This document shows, piece by piece, positions 1 through 5,117 of a stretch of 5,889 bases of DNA. Position numbers and translations under genes: made by a program. This DNA comes from an uncultured Bacteroidota bacterium (GTDB lineage: Bacteria; Bacteroidota; Bacteroidia; Flavobacteriales; Schleiferiaceae), in contig CAJXMS010000149.1 of NCBI GenBank assembly GCA_913056475.1, positions 1 to 5,889 of the forward strand, written 5' to 3'. The notes below the pieces were generated by a model. That model was not told the origin of the DNA, did no database searches, and saw nothing but the letters and a program-made list of their open reading frames with translations. Each line of letters opens with the position of its first letter. Position 1 is the stretch's first letter.

Positions 1-834
1 TTCCAGCCAGCCGGTTCCTTTCGTCATTCGGTAATCTCTTTCCGTTTCTAATCCCCAATACACATCCATTTCGGCACTGGGCTCGGTAAAAGGAAAGTAA
101 GAAGGCCGTAGGCGGATCTGCGTTTGGGGACCAAAAAAGGCTTCGGCAAAAAAATGAAGCGTTTGCTTGAGGTCTGCGAAGCTTACGTCCCGGTCCAGGT
201 ATAAACCCTCCACTTGGTGGAAGAAACAGTGTGAGCGGGCAGATATGGCTTCATTTCTAAAGACCCGCCCGGGCGAAATGGTTCTAATGGGCGGTTTTTG
301 GTTCTCCATCACCCTTACCTGAACACTAGAAGTATGCGTTCGCAAGGCCCAGTCCGGATCCTGATTCACAAAGAACGTATCCTGCATATCCCGCGCTGGG
401 TGTTCCGGGGGGAAATTAAGCGCAGAGAAATTGTGCCAGTCATCCTCTATTTCCGGTCCCTCCGAGACGGTAAAACCGATGCGATGAAAAATGTCAGTCA
501 TTTCCTTGAGCACTAAAGATACCGGATGCCTGGCGCCCGGAAGGCTTTGCTGGGCGGGCCGCGTTACGTCGACCACGGCTTCTCCGCCCGTGCCGCTGGT
601 GGACCCCTCCTCTTTTAGACTTTGCCACTTGGCCTGGGCGTGCTGTTTGAGTTGGTTAAGCGGTTTACCCCATTCCTTCTTTTCTTTGGGGCTTAGGCTT
701 TTAAATTCATCGAAGAGAGCCGTGAGGGCTCCTTTTCTTGCCAAAAAGCGTAGCCTAAAGGCCTCGGCCGGGTCTTTTTGATCACGGGGAAATTGGTCAA
801 TTTCCTGGTTAAGCGCTTCAATTTTCGTCTTCAT
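1..834 (-). CDS. pheS: Phenylalanine--tRNA ligase alpha subunit, C-terminus cut by window edge
   Basis: This cytoplasmic class II aminoacyl-tRNA synthetase subunit charges tRNA-Phe as an alpha2-beta2 enzyme with PheT. I translated the minus strand from the ATG at 834 and it stays open to base 1, giving 278 residues; the family is usually about 340, so roughly 60 C-terminal residues are outside the window. Visible are the N-terminal tRNA-binding coiled-coil region (about 1-80, including ARKGALTALFDEF), a motif 1 region (GFTVSEGPEIEDDWHNF, about 120-136, then DMQDTFF), LRTHTSSVQVRVM (164-176), a motif 2 region (RTISPGRVFRNE, 184-195, then FFHQVEG, 204-210), RPSYFPFTEPSAEMDV (243-258) and KGTGWLE at the edge. 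The ATG at 834 is the only ATG before an in-frame stop 11 codons upstream. No Shine-Dalgarno sequence precedes it. It is divergent from the lipoprotein genes. pheT is not in the window. Identification is secure. Confidence 0.97.
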   Translation of the reverse strand, partial: MKTKIEALNQEIDQFPRDQKDPAEAFRLRFLARKGALTALFDEFKSLSPKEKKEWGKPLNQLKQHAQAKWQSLKEEGSTSGTGGEAVVDVTRPAQQSLPGARHPVSLVLKEMTDIFHRIGFTVSEGPEIEDDWHNFSALNFPPEHPARDMQDTFFVNQDPDWALRTHTSSVQVRVMENQKPPIRTISPGRVFRNEAISARSHCFFHQVEGLYLDRDVSFADLKQTLHFFAEAFFGPQTQIRLRPSYFPFTEPSAEMDVYWGLETERDYRMTKGTGWLE

Positions 835-868
835 AGATAAGACAATCAGGGTGCTCTGCGTTAATTGC

Positions 869-876
869 TATATTTG
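869..876 (+). promoter_or_regulatory. Bacteroidota -7 promoter box (TATATTTG) for the lipoprotein pair
   Basis: TATATTTG matches the Bacteroidota sigma-A -7 consensus TAnnTTTG at every defined position. It lies in the 76-base gap between divergent pheS and the lipoprotein genes, 34 bases before the ATG at 911. No TTG element is seen at the usual 19-21 base spacing upstream, so the -33 half is weak or absent. Its position is inferred to put the transcript start in the low 880s, which favours the ATG at 911 over a GTG at 851 that would lie upstream of the promoter. Confidence 0.5.
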
Positions 877-910
877 CGAAAAGGCAAAGATGACAAATAA
901 AGCTGCCGCT

Positions 911-1279
911 ATGAAAAAAATGTTCTCGGCCATTATAGCGCTGTTGCTCTTATGGAGCGGCACTAGCTGCGAACAAGAAGGAGAAGATGAGTACCGGCTC
1001 ACCGTGGTAGTTACCGTCCAGGATAGTATTCGCGTCCAAAACGCCCTTGTTCGTGTATGGGTTCCATTAGAAAACAGTAAAATAGATGAGTATCGGTTCA
1101 CCAATGAGCAAGGCGAAATAGAGCTCAAATTCGATAGCCCTGTGGTGCTGGATGTACGAGCTGGCAAAGCACCCTATAAGCGGTGTAGCTTTGTAGAATT
1201 GAGGCGAGGTGACAATATTAAGCGCATGAATATGATTCCTTCTAATAACGATAACACCGGCTGCAATGAAAACCCCTAA
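911..1279 (+). CDS. Small putative surface lipoprotein, first of a tandem paralogous pair
   Basis: The function is not recognised. From the ATG at 911 the protein has 122 residues: a lysine-bearing n-region (MKK), a hydrophobic core (residues 5-15) and Cys20 in SGTSC as the likely lipidation site, although position -3 is Gly rather than the usual Leu. The residues after Cys20 (EQEGEDE) are strongly acidic, resembling the lipoprotein export signal that sends Bacteroidota lipoproteins to the cell surface. The mature part is predicted beta-rich (LTVVVTV, ALVRVWV, IELKF, VVLDVRA) and looks like a small Ig-like or transthyretin-like sandwich, by inference only. It shares RFT-x-x-x-G-x-I, a GKAP-Y motif, Cys92 and Cys118 with the next gene. 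An in-frame GTG at 851 and ATG at 890 also exist. The signal peptide and the promoter at 869-876 argue for 911, but 890 is possible. Its last 14 bases overlap the next gene. Confidence 0.8.
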   Translation: MKKMFSAIIALLLLWSGTSCEQEGEDEYRLTVVVTVQDSIRVQNALVRVWVPLENSKIDEYRFTNEQGEIELKFDSPVVLDVRAGKAPYKRCSFVELRRGDNIKRMNMIPSNNDNTGCNENP

Positions 1280-1673
1280 AAACTATTTTGGCGCTATAAT
1301 AGCGCTGGCTTTTGGTTTTTTAACTTACTTGGGATCAGTAAGCTGTGATCCCGTGGACCTCAACCCGGATTATCCCTTCACCATCACGGTTAAAAATAGA
1401 GCGGATTCGCTTCCTTTGGCCAATGTCAAGGTGGAAGTGTTCGCCCCGGTAAGCGATAGCGAGCTCCGTTTTGAAGGATTTACTGATCAAAACGGCCGCA
1501 TTCACTTCGAGCATGACAACAATGCCATTTTGGTGGTACGCGCGCTGCGCGGCAAAGCGCCCAATTACAGCTGGATAGGCTGTGGCGAGATACGTTTAAA
1601 GGCCAATCAAATTGCGAAAACCACCGTTTTCCTCCGGCCTTATGATGGCAATGTGGTAGGCTGTTATCTCTAG
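1266..1673 (+). CDS. Small putative surface lipoprotein, second of a tandem paralogous pair
   Basis: The function is not recognised. The protein has 135 residues with a lipoprotein signal peptide: MKTPKNY, a hydrophobic stretch at about 8-23, then LGSVSC with Cys27 as the likely lipidated residue. The next residues (DPVDLNPDYP) carry acidic side chains. It aligns by eye along its whole length with the preceding protein: FTITVKNRADS, ANVKVEVFAP, GFTDQNGRIHFE, LVVRALRGKAPNY, Cys106 and Cys133. The spacing of the last two cysteines (27 residues) nearly equals that in the neighbour (26), suggesting a conserved disulfide in a periplasmic or surface domain. The start codon lies 14 bases inside the upstream gene in another frame, so translation is probably coupled and the pair is one transcript. 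There is no Shine-Dalgarno sequence. Its TAG stop shares bases with the stop of the convergent gene, and an intrinsic terminator follows at 1733-1766. Confidence 0.85.
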   Translation: MKTPKNYFGAIIALAFGFLTYLGSVSCDPVDLNPDYPFTITVKNRADSLPLANVKVEVFAPVSDSELRFEGFTDQNGRIHFEHDNNAILVVRALRGKAPNYSWIGCGEIRLKANQIAKTTVFLRPYDGNVVGCYL

Positions 1674-2023
1674 CTAAGCACGCCTTCCTCCTCGAAGTAG
1701 CGAATAATGGCTTCCTTAATAAGGACACTTTGCTCCCCGGCTTTTAAAGCGGGGAGTTTTTCTTTTAAGCGGTAATGGGGCCAGCCGTCCTCGTCCAAAC
1801 CAGTAAGCTCATAATACCCATAAGGCATAAGGACCCGACAAATAGCTATATGCAGAATGTCAATTTTTTCATCTTTCTTAAAATTACGGTAGGGAACACC
1901 TAGTTCACGCACCCCAATTAAAAACAAAACGGCGTCAACATCGGGGATTTCCCCGTCCAGGAACTTTTCGGCTATAAATTGTTCTACCTTACGCCATTGT
2001 TCCCTATTCTTTTGGTCCAGCAT
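1670..2023 (-). CDS. Conserved hypothetical protein of Bacteroidota, 117 residues
   Basis: The protein has no assigned function, but its sequence resembles a small family I recall from Bacteroidota genomes. It is soluble and mostly predicted alpha-helical, with no signal peptide and no membrane segment. Distinctive blocks are DVDAVLFLIGVRELG (28-42), KKDEKIDILHIAICRVL (49-65), YGYYELTGLDEDGWPHY (68-84) and a C-terminal helix IKEAIIRYFEEE (102-113). The GLDEDGWPH block is aromatic and acidic and would be the first place to look for a binding site. The start is the ATG at 2023, without a Shine-Dalgarno sequence. Its stop shares CTAG with the stop of the plus-strand lipoprotein gene. Codons for KEKLPALKAGEQ carry the plus-strand terminator at 1733-1766. 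It is divergent from cvpA across a 52-base gap. Confidence 0.88.
   Translation of the reverse strand: MLDQKNREQWRKVEQFIAEKFLDGEIPDVDAVLFLIGVRELGVPYRNFKKDEKIDILHIAICRVLMPYGYYELTGLDEDGWPHYRLKEKLPALKAGEQSVLIKEAIIRYFEEEGVLS
1733..1766 (+). terminator. Intrinsic terminator for the lipoprotein pair, inside the opposing gene
   Basis: CTCCCC at 1733-1738 pairs with GGGGAG at 1751-1756, and the stem can continue past one bulged G with GCTTT/AAAGC-type pairing around a small loop. The second arm is followed at once by TTTTTCTTTT (1757-1766). This is a textbook Rho-independent terminator reading on the plus strand, 59 bases after the stop of the second lipoprotein gene. On the minus strand the same hairpin is followed by CAAAGT with no T tract, so it should act in one direction only. 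It lies wholly within codons of the convergent gene. Confidence 0.8.
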
Positions 2024-2051
2024 ATAGGCTAAAAGTATAGATAAAGGGCCT

Positions 2052-2059
2052 TAATTTTA
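2052..2059 (+). promoter_or_regulatory. Possible -7 box (TAATTTTA) upstream of cvpA
   Basis: TAATTTTA matches TAnnTTTG at five of its six defined positions, with A in place of the final G. It lies 16 bases before the cvpA start in a 52-base divergent gap. No TTG is visible at the expected -33 distance. AT-rich sequence makes a chance match easy, so this is only a candidate. Confidence 0.25.
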
Positions 2060-2075
2060 CAGCCATTAATAAGTT

Positions 2076-2606
2076 ATGAATTTCACCGTCCTCGATATTA
2101 TCCTCATTATCCCTCTGCTTATTGGGCTCATCAGAGGCTTGTTTCGAGGCCTTATAGCGGAAATAGCCTCTTTGGTGGGCTTAGTGGGGGGGCTATTATT
2201 GGCCTTTTTCCTTTCCGAAGACGTGTATCAACAGCTGATAATCCTCACCGACCGCGAAGGTATTGAAATGCGCGTAGCTTCATTCTTACTTGTTTTTATT
2301 TTTGTGGCATTGGTAGTCAACCAGTTAAGCAAACTCCTCACCAAATTAATGGATGCCATTGCCCTGGGCGTGGTCAACCACCTTTTGGGAGGCGTCTTGG
2401 GATTGGCAAAGTGGTTAGTAGTCGTGCTGGTGATCGTATACTTCGTAAACAGTATGCAGCGGGACAGCCCCCTTTTTCAGCAAAGTACGCTGGATGAGAG
2501 TCAGGTGTACCAGGAAATGGCGGTGATGTCAGAAGGCTTGTCTGAGTACATAGACCAGGCCACAGGTTATATACCCAAGAACGACTCTATAGCTCCCCCT
2601 CAATAG
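2076..2606 (+). CDS. CvpA family inner-membrane protein
   Basis: This is a 176-residue integral membrane protein of the CvpA (colicin V production) family, whose exact biochemical role is unsettled and which in other bacteria has been linked to envelope stress. Four hydrophobic segments are visible at about 4-23, 28-47, 66-84 and 102-124. Family hallmarks are the N-terminal D7 in a hydrophobic run, G17-RG-x-x-RGL (17-26) with E29, and N101-H-x-x-GG-x-x-G-x-AKW (101-113) leading into the last membrane helix. The remaining 50 or so residues form a soluble, polar C-terminal tail (from about 125 to the PPQ end). The length is normal for the family. The start is the ATG at 2076, with no Shine-Dalgarno sequence. 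The last 20 bases overlap the 3' end of pgk on the opposite strand. No terminator is evident after it. Confidence 0.92.
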   Translation: MNFTVLDIILIIPLLIGLIRGLFRGLIAEIASLVGLVGGLLLAFFLSEDVYQQLIILTDREGIEMRVASFLLVFIFVALVVNQLSKLLTKLMDAIALGVVNHLLGGVLGLAKWLVVVLVIVYFVNSMQRDSPLFQQSTLDESQVYQEMAVMSEGLSEYIDQATGYIPKNDSIAPPQ

Positions 2607-3783
2607 CGCTTATCCCGGGTAGTGATTTCCCCTCTAGGAATTCTAACATGGCACCGCCACCAGTAGATACATAGCTCATTTCTTCTGCTTTACCCAGGGA
2701 TTTTACCGCCGCCACGGAATCGCCCCCTCCTACCAGAGAAAAACTCCCCTCCCGGGTAGCCTGGGCTATTTCTGTAGCCAAGAACTCAGTGCCTTTAGCA
2801 AAAGCGGGCATTTCAAAAACCCCTAAGGGACCATTCCAAAGGATCGCTTTGGAAGCGCGAATTACCGCCGCTGCGGCTTTTCTAGCCTCCGGGCCCGCAT
2901 CTAAGCCCATCCACCCAGCCGGTACTTCTTGAGCAGACACTATTTTCGTCTGTGCGTCATTGGCAAACCGGTCTGCCGCCACCACATCCGCCGGCAGATG
3001 CAGGCCCACGCCGGCTTGTTCAGCTGCTTTTTGCAACTGAAGGGCCGTTTCCAGATAATCCTCTTCCACTAAGGAATCTCCTACCGAGGCGCCCTGAGCC
3101 TTGAGGAAGGTAAAAGCCATGCCCCCTCCTATGATTAAGTCATTTACCTTAGGCAACAGGTTTTTCAGCACGCCAATCTTACTGGAGACCTTAGCTCCCC
3201 CTACCACCGCACAAACGGGTTTAAATCCGCCCTGCAGTATTTTATTCACATTTTGGATCTCCGCCTCCATGACCAGGCCCAGATAACGGGCGTTTTTAAA
3301 ATATTGCGCTATTACCGCCGTAGAAGCGTGGGCACGATGAGCAGCGCCAAAAGCATCGTTTACGTAAATATCCCCCGCTTCTGCCAGCTTTTCGGCAAAG
3401 GCTTCCTGGCCAGCCGTTTCTTCGGCGTAAAAACGCACATTTTCCAGCAGTAGGACCTCTCCCGGCGCTAATGCCTTACTCTGAGCCACAACGTCCTCTC
3501 CCACACAATCTTTGGCAAAATGGACTTTTGTTTTCAAAAGTTTCCCCAAGTGCTCTGCCACAGGAGCCAGGGTAAATTTGGGGTTTTTTTCGCCTTTCGG
3601 ACGCCCCAAGTGCGCCATCACCACCGGACGCCCGTTTTGCGATAAGATGGCTTCGAGGGTTTTTAAATGGGCCCGCATCCGGGAGTCGTCCGCTATGGCT
3701 CCGTTGCTATGCTGAGGTACATTGAAATCTACGCGCGTAAGCACCCGCTTTCCTTGAAAGTCTAATCCGTTTATGCCTTGCAT
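2587..3783 (-). CDS. pgk: Phosphoglycerate kinase
   Basis: This cytoplasmic glycolytic enzyme catalyses 1,3-bisphosphoglycerate + ADP to 3-phosphoglycerate + ATP, reversibly. At 398 residues it is full length for bacterial PGK. N-domain substrate motifs are RVDFNVP (17-23), DDSRMRAHL (32-40), HLGRPKG (58-64), LLENVRF (112-118) and NDAFGAAHRAHAST (142-155), where the usual Thr of DAFGTAH is Ala. C-domain nucleotide motifs are VGGAKVSSKIGVL (194-206), GGGMAFTFLKAQG (219-231), LPADVVAA (263-270), WNGPLGVFE (316-324), VGGGDSVAAV (351-360) and STGGGAMLEFLEGKSLPG (373-390). The ATG at 3783 gives the expected N-terminus without a Shine-Dalgarno sequence. It is divergent from holB with a 53-base gap and overlaps cvpA tail to tail. 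No gap or other glycolytic gene accompanies it here. Confidence 0.99.
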   Translation of the reverse strand: MQGINGLDFQGKRVLTRVDFNVPQHSNGAIADDSRMRAHLKTLEAILSQNGRPVVMAHLGRPKGEKNPKFTLAPVAEHLGKLLKTKVHFAKDCVGEDVVAQSKALAPGEVLLLENVRFYAEETAGQEAFAEKLAEAGDIYVNDAFGAAHRAHASTAVIAQYFKNARYLGLVMEAEIQNVNKILQGGFKPVCAVVGGAKVSSKIGVLKNLLPKVNDLIIGGGMAFTFLKAQGASVGDSLVEEDYLETALQLQKAAEQAGVGLHLPADVVAADRFANDAQTKIVSAQEVPAGWMGLDAGPEARKAAAAVIRASKAILWNGPLGVFEMPAFAKGTEFLATEIAQATREGSFSLVGGGDSVAAVKSLGKAEEMSYVSTGGGAMLEFLEGKSLPGISAIEGEL

Positions 3784-3789
3784 TCGTTG

Positions 3790-3797
3790 TAAATTTG
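3790..3797 (+). promoter_or_regulatory. Bacteroidota -7 promoter box (TAAATTTG) for holB
   Basis: TAAATTTG matches the TAnnTTTG consensus at every defined position and lies 39 bases before the holB ATG at 3837 in a short divergent gap. A TTG at the usual 19-21 base distance is not seen; the nearest ones (3754-3756 and 3778-3780) are badly spaced. The inferred leader would be about 30 bases. Confidence 0.5.
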
Positions 3798-3800
3798 ATG

Positions 3801-3808
3801 CGAAAATA
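3801..3808 (-). promoter_or_regulatory. Possible -7 box (TATTTTCG on the minus strand) for pgk
   Basis: Read on the minus strand, TATTTTCG matches TAnnTTTG at five of its six defined positions and lies 17 bases before the pgk ATG at 3783. It sits only three bases from the plus-strand box at 3790-3797, so the two promoters would face away from each other and overlap closely. No well-placed TTG is visible. It is a weak candidate. Confidence 0.22.
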
Positions 3809-3836
3809 GCGATAGCTACCCAAAAATGATTCCTCC

Positions 3837-4973
3837 ATGCTGTTACAGGACATCCCCGGGCTCCCTGAGACGAAACAAAAACTTCTCCAAAGCGCGCAGC
3901 GCGGTAATATAGCGCATGCTCAGCTATTCCATGGCAGCCCAGGCAGTAGTCAACTGCCCCTGGCCCTGGCTTATGCCCAGTACTTATCCTGTGAAAACCC
4001 CGGAGAAACCGATTCCTGCGGGCAGTGCAAGACCTGTAAACAGTTTAGCCATTTCAATTACCCGGATATCCACTACCTCTTTCCGGTGGCTACCACCAAA
4101 AGGGTCAGTAGCAAGCCTACTTGCGCGGCTTTTCAAGGCGAGTGGCAGGAACTCCTTAGCCGAAGGCTTCATTTCAGCCTAAACGACTGGTTGGCTCACC
4201 TGGGCGCAGAAAACAAGCAGGCCATGATCAGAACCGAGGACAGTCTACGCCTGGTGGAGCAACTTAATTTGAAATCCTTTGGTGCCGGATATCATTTTGT
4301 AATCCTTTGGCTCCCCGAATTACTTCATGGCCACGCCGCCAATAAACTACTCAAAAGTCTGGAGGAACCCGGTAATAAAACCGTTTTTATTTTGATAAGT
4401 GATCGGGTAGAAAGCGTACTGCAAACCATAACCAGCCGCTGTCAAAAGGTACACATCCCTCGCCAAAGCAAGGAAGCCCTTAAGCAACACCTCCTTCAGC
4501 AGGGGCATGAAGAACCCACCGCTGCCCAGGCAGCCCTGCTGGCTAATGGCAGCCTTTTAGAGGCAGAACGCTTAACCAACCAGTCAGAGCGGTACCTGGA
4601 ATATGCCGAGCTTTTCAAAGACTGGATGCGCGCTTGCTATTCTCTCCAAGTGGGTAAAATTTTGCCCACGGTTGAGGCCTTTAGCCAATGGGAGCGGGAC
4701 CGCCAAAAAGAAGCCCTCAGCTTTTTTATGCAAACCTTTCAGCAACTGCTTACGGGCGGCGTGCAGCAAGAAATTCCCCAACACCCTTTGTTTCAACGAG
4801 TTTACTTTGACCTGTCCCGTTTTGCCCCTTTTGTGCGGCCCGATAACACGGGGGCTATTTATGAGGTGCTAGAAGAGGCTCTGTCCGACCTAAGCCGCAA
4901 TGGCAACGCCAAAATCATCATGCTAGATGCCAGTCTTCGCATTAGCCGATTTCTACGCAAAAAAGCTGCCTAA
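3837..4973 (+). CDS. holB: DNA polymerase III delta' subunit (clamp loader)
   Basis: Delta' is the rigid arm of the clamp-loader pentamer (with delta and the tau/gamma DnaX subunits) that loads the beta sliding clamp at the replication fork. The 378-residue protein begins with the AAA+ fold: a lead sequence IPGLPETKQKLLQSAQRGNIAHAQLF (6-31), a Walker A-like loop GSPGSSQLPLA (33-43) lacking the GK[ST] lysine, a zinc module with Cys52, Cys61, Cys64 and Cys67, a Walker B-like strand FVILWLPEL (154-162), then ANKLLKSLEEP (168-178) and the SRC arginine-finger motif (200-202). The helical C-terminal part (about 210-375) is less conserved. The missing lysine is normal, because delta' does not hydrolyse ATP. 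The ATG at 3837 gives the expected N-terminus; no Shine-Dalgarno sequence precedes it. It is convergent with the methyltransferase gene across 144 bases. Confidence 0.95.
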   Translation: MLLQDIPGLPETKQKLLQSAQRGNIAHAQLFHGSPGSSQLPLALAYAQYLSCENPGETDSCGQCKTCKQFSHFNYPDIHYLFPVATTKRVSSKPTCAAFQGEWQELLSRRLHFSLNDWLAHLGAENKQAMIRTEDSLRLVEQLNLKSFGAGYHFVILWLPELLHGHAANKLLKSLEEPGNKTVFILISDRVESVLQTITSRCQKVHIPRQSKEALKQHLLQQGHEEPTAAQAALLANGSLLEAERLTNQSERYLEYAELFKDWMRACYSLQVGKILPTVEAFSQWERDRQKEALSFFMQTFQQLLTGGVQQEIPQHPLFQRVYFDLSRFAPFVRPDNTGAIYEVLEEALSDLSRNGNAKIIMLDASLRISRFLRKKAA

Positions 4974-5020
4974 AAGGACGCGTGCCCCACAAATAATCTA
5001 TTCTAAAAGAGGTTGCCGGG

Positions 5021-5042
5021 ACCGGTTGGAGCTTCAGCCGGT
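5021..5042 (+). other. Compact hairpin in the holB/methyltransferase gap, possible plus-strand RNA structure
   Basis: ACCGGTTGG at 5021-5029 pairs with TCAGCCGGT at 5034-5042 around an AGCT loop, giving a nine-pair stem with two G-U wobbles when read as plus-strand RNA. On the minus strand those two positions become A-C mismatches, so the structure favours plus transcripts, those of holB. No T tract follows directly; a T-rich stretch (about 5053-5066) comes 10 bases later. It could be a holB 3'-end hairpin or an unusual terminator. The rest of the gap (4974-5020 and 5043-5117) shows only a weak CTTAG/CTAAG inverted repeat (about 5050-5094) and no convincing coding sequence. Confidence 0.4.
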
Positions 5043-5117
5043 GGGAGACGCCTTAGTTTCTTATTTTCCGATATGTGCGGGAGCCTAAGAATTTTCAAGC
5101 CTTGGGGATAGGTCTCA

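Noticed and set aside
491..781. Plus-strand open frame of 96 codons
   Set aside because: It is antisense to pheS, whose minus-strand translation shows clear family motifs throughout. The plus-strand peptide has no recognisable features.
868..1167. Minus-strand open frame of 99 codons
   Set aside because: It is the shadow of the first lipoprotein gene, which has a signal peptide and a paralogue next door. The minus peptide is Ser/Thr-rich without motifs.
2030..2037. TACTTTTA on the minus strand as a -7 box for the 117-residue hypothetical
   Set aside because: It differs from the consensus at the final G, has no TTG at the -33 distance, and lies only six bases from the start codon, which would make the mRNA leaderless. 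Too weak to list as a feature.
2604..2640. CCCGGG-containing sequence after cvpA as a possible terminator
   Set aside because: It is a short palindrome without a sensible loop or a following T tract, and it lies within pgk codons.
3830..3836. TTCCTCC just before the holB ATG
   Set aside because: It is the reverse complement of a Shine-Dalgarno sequence (GGAGGAA on the minus strand), not one for holB. On the minus strand it lies about 50 bases from the pgk start with no usable start codon nearby, so it is probably chance.
3837..4973. HolB lacking the Walker A lysine, as a sign of a degenerate gene
   Set aside because: Delta' subunits do not hydrolyse ATP and commonly have an altered P-loop; the SRC motif and zinc cysteines are intact, so this is normal.
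4974..5117. A small gene in the gap between holB and the methyltransferase
   Set aside because: No frame on either strand combines a start codon, reasonable length and protein-like composition.
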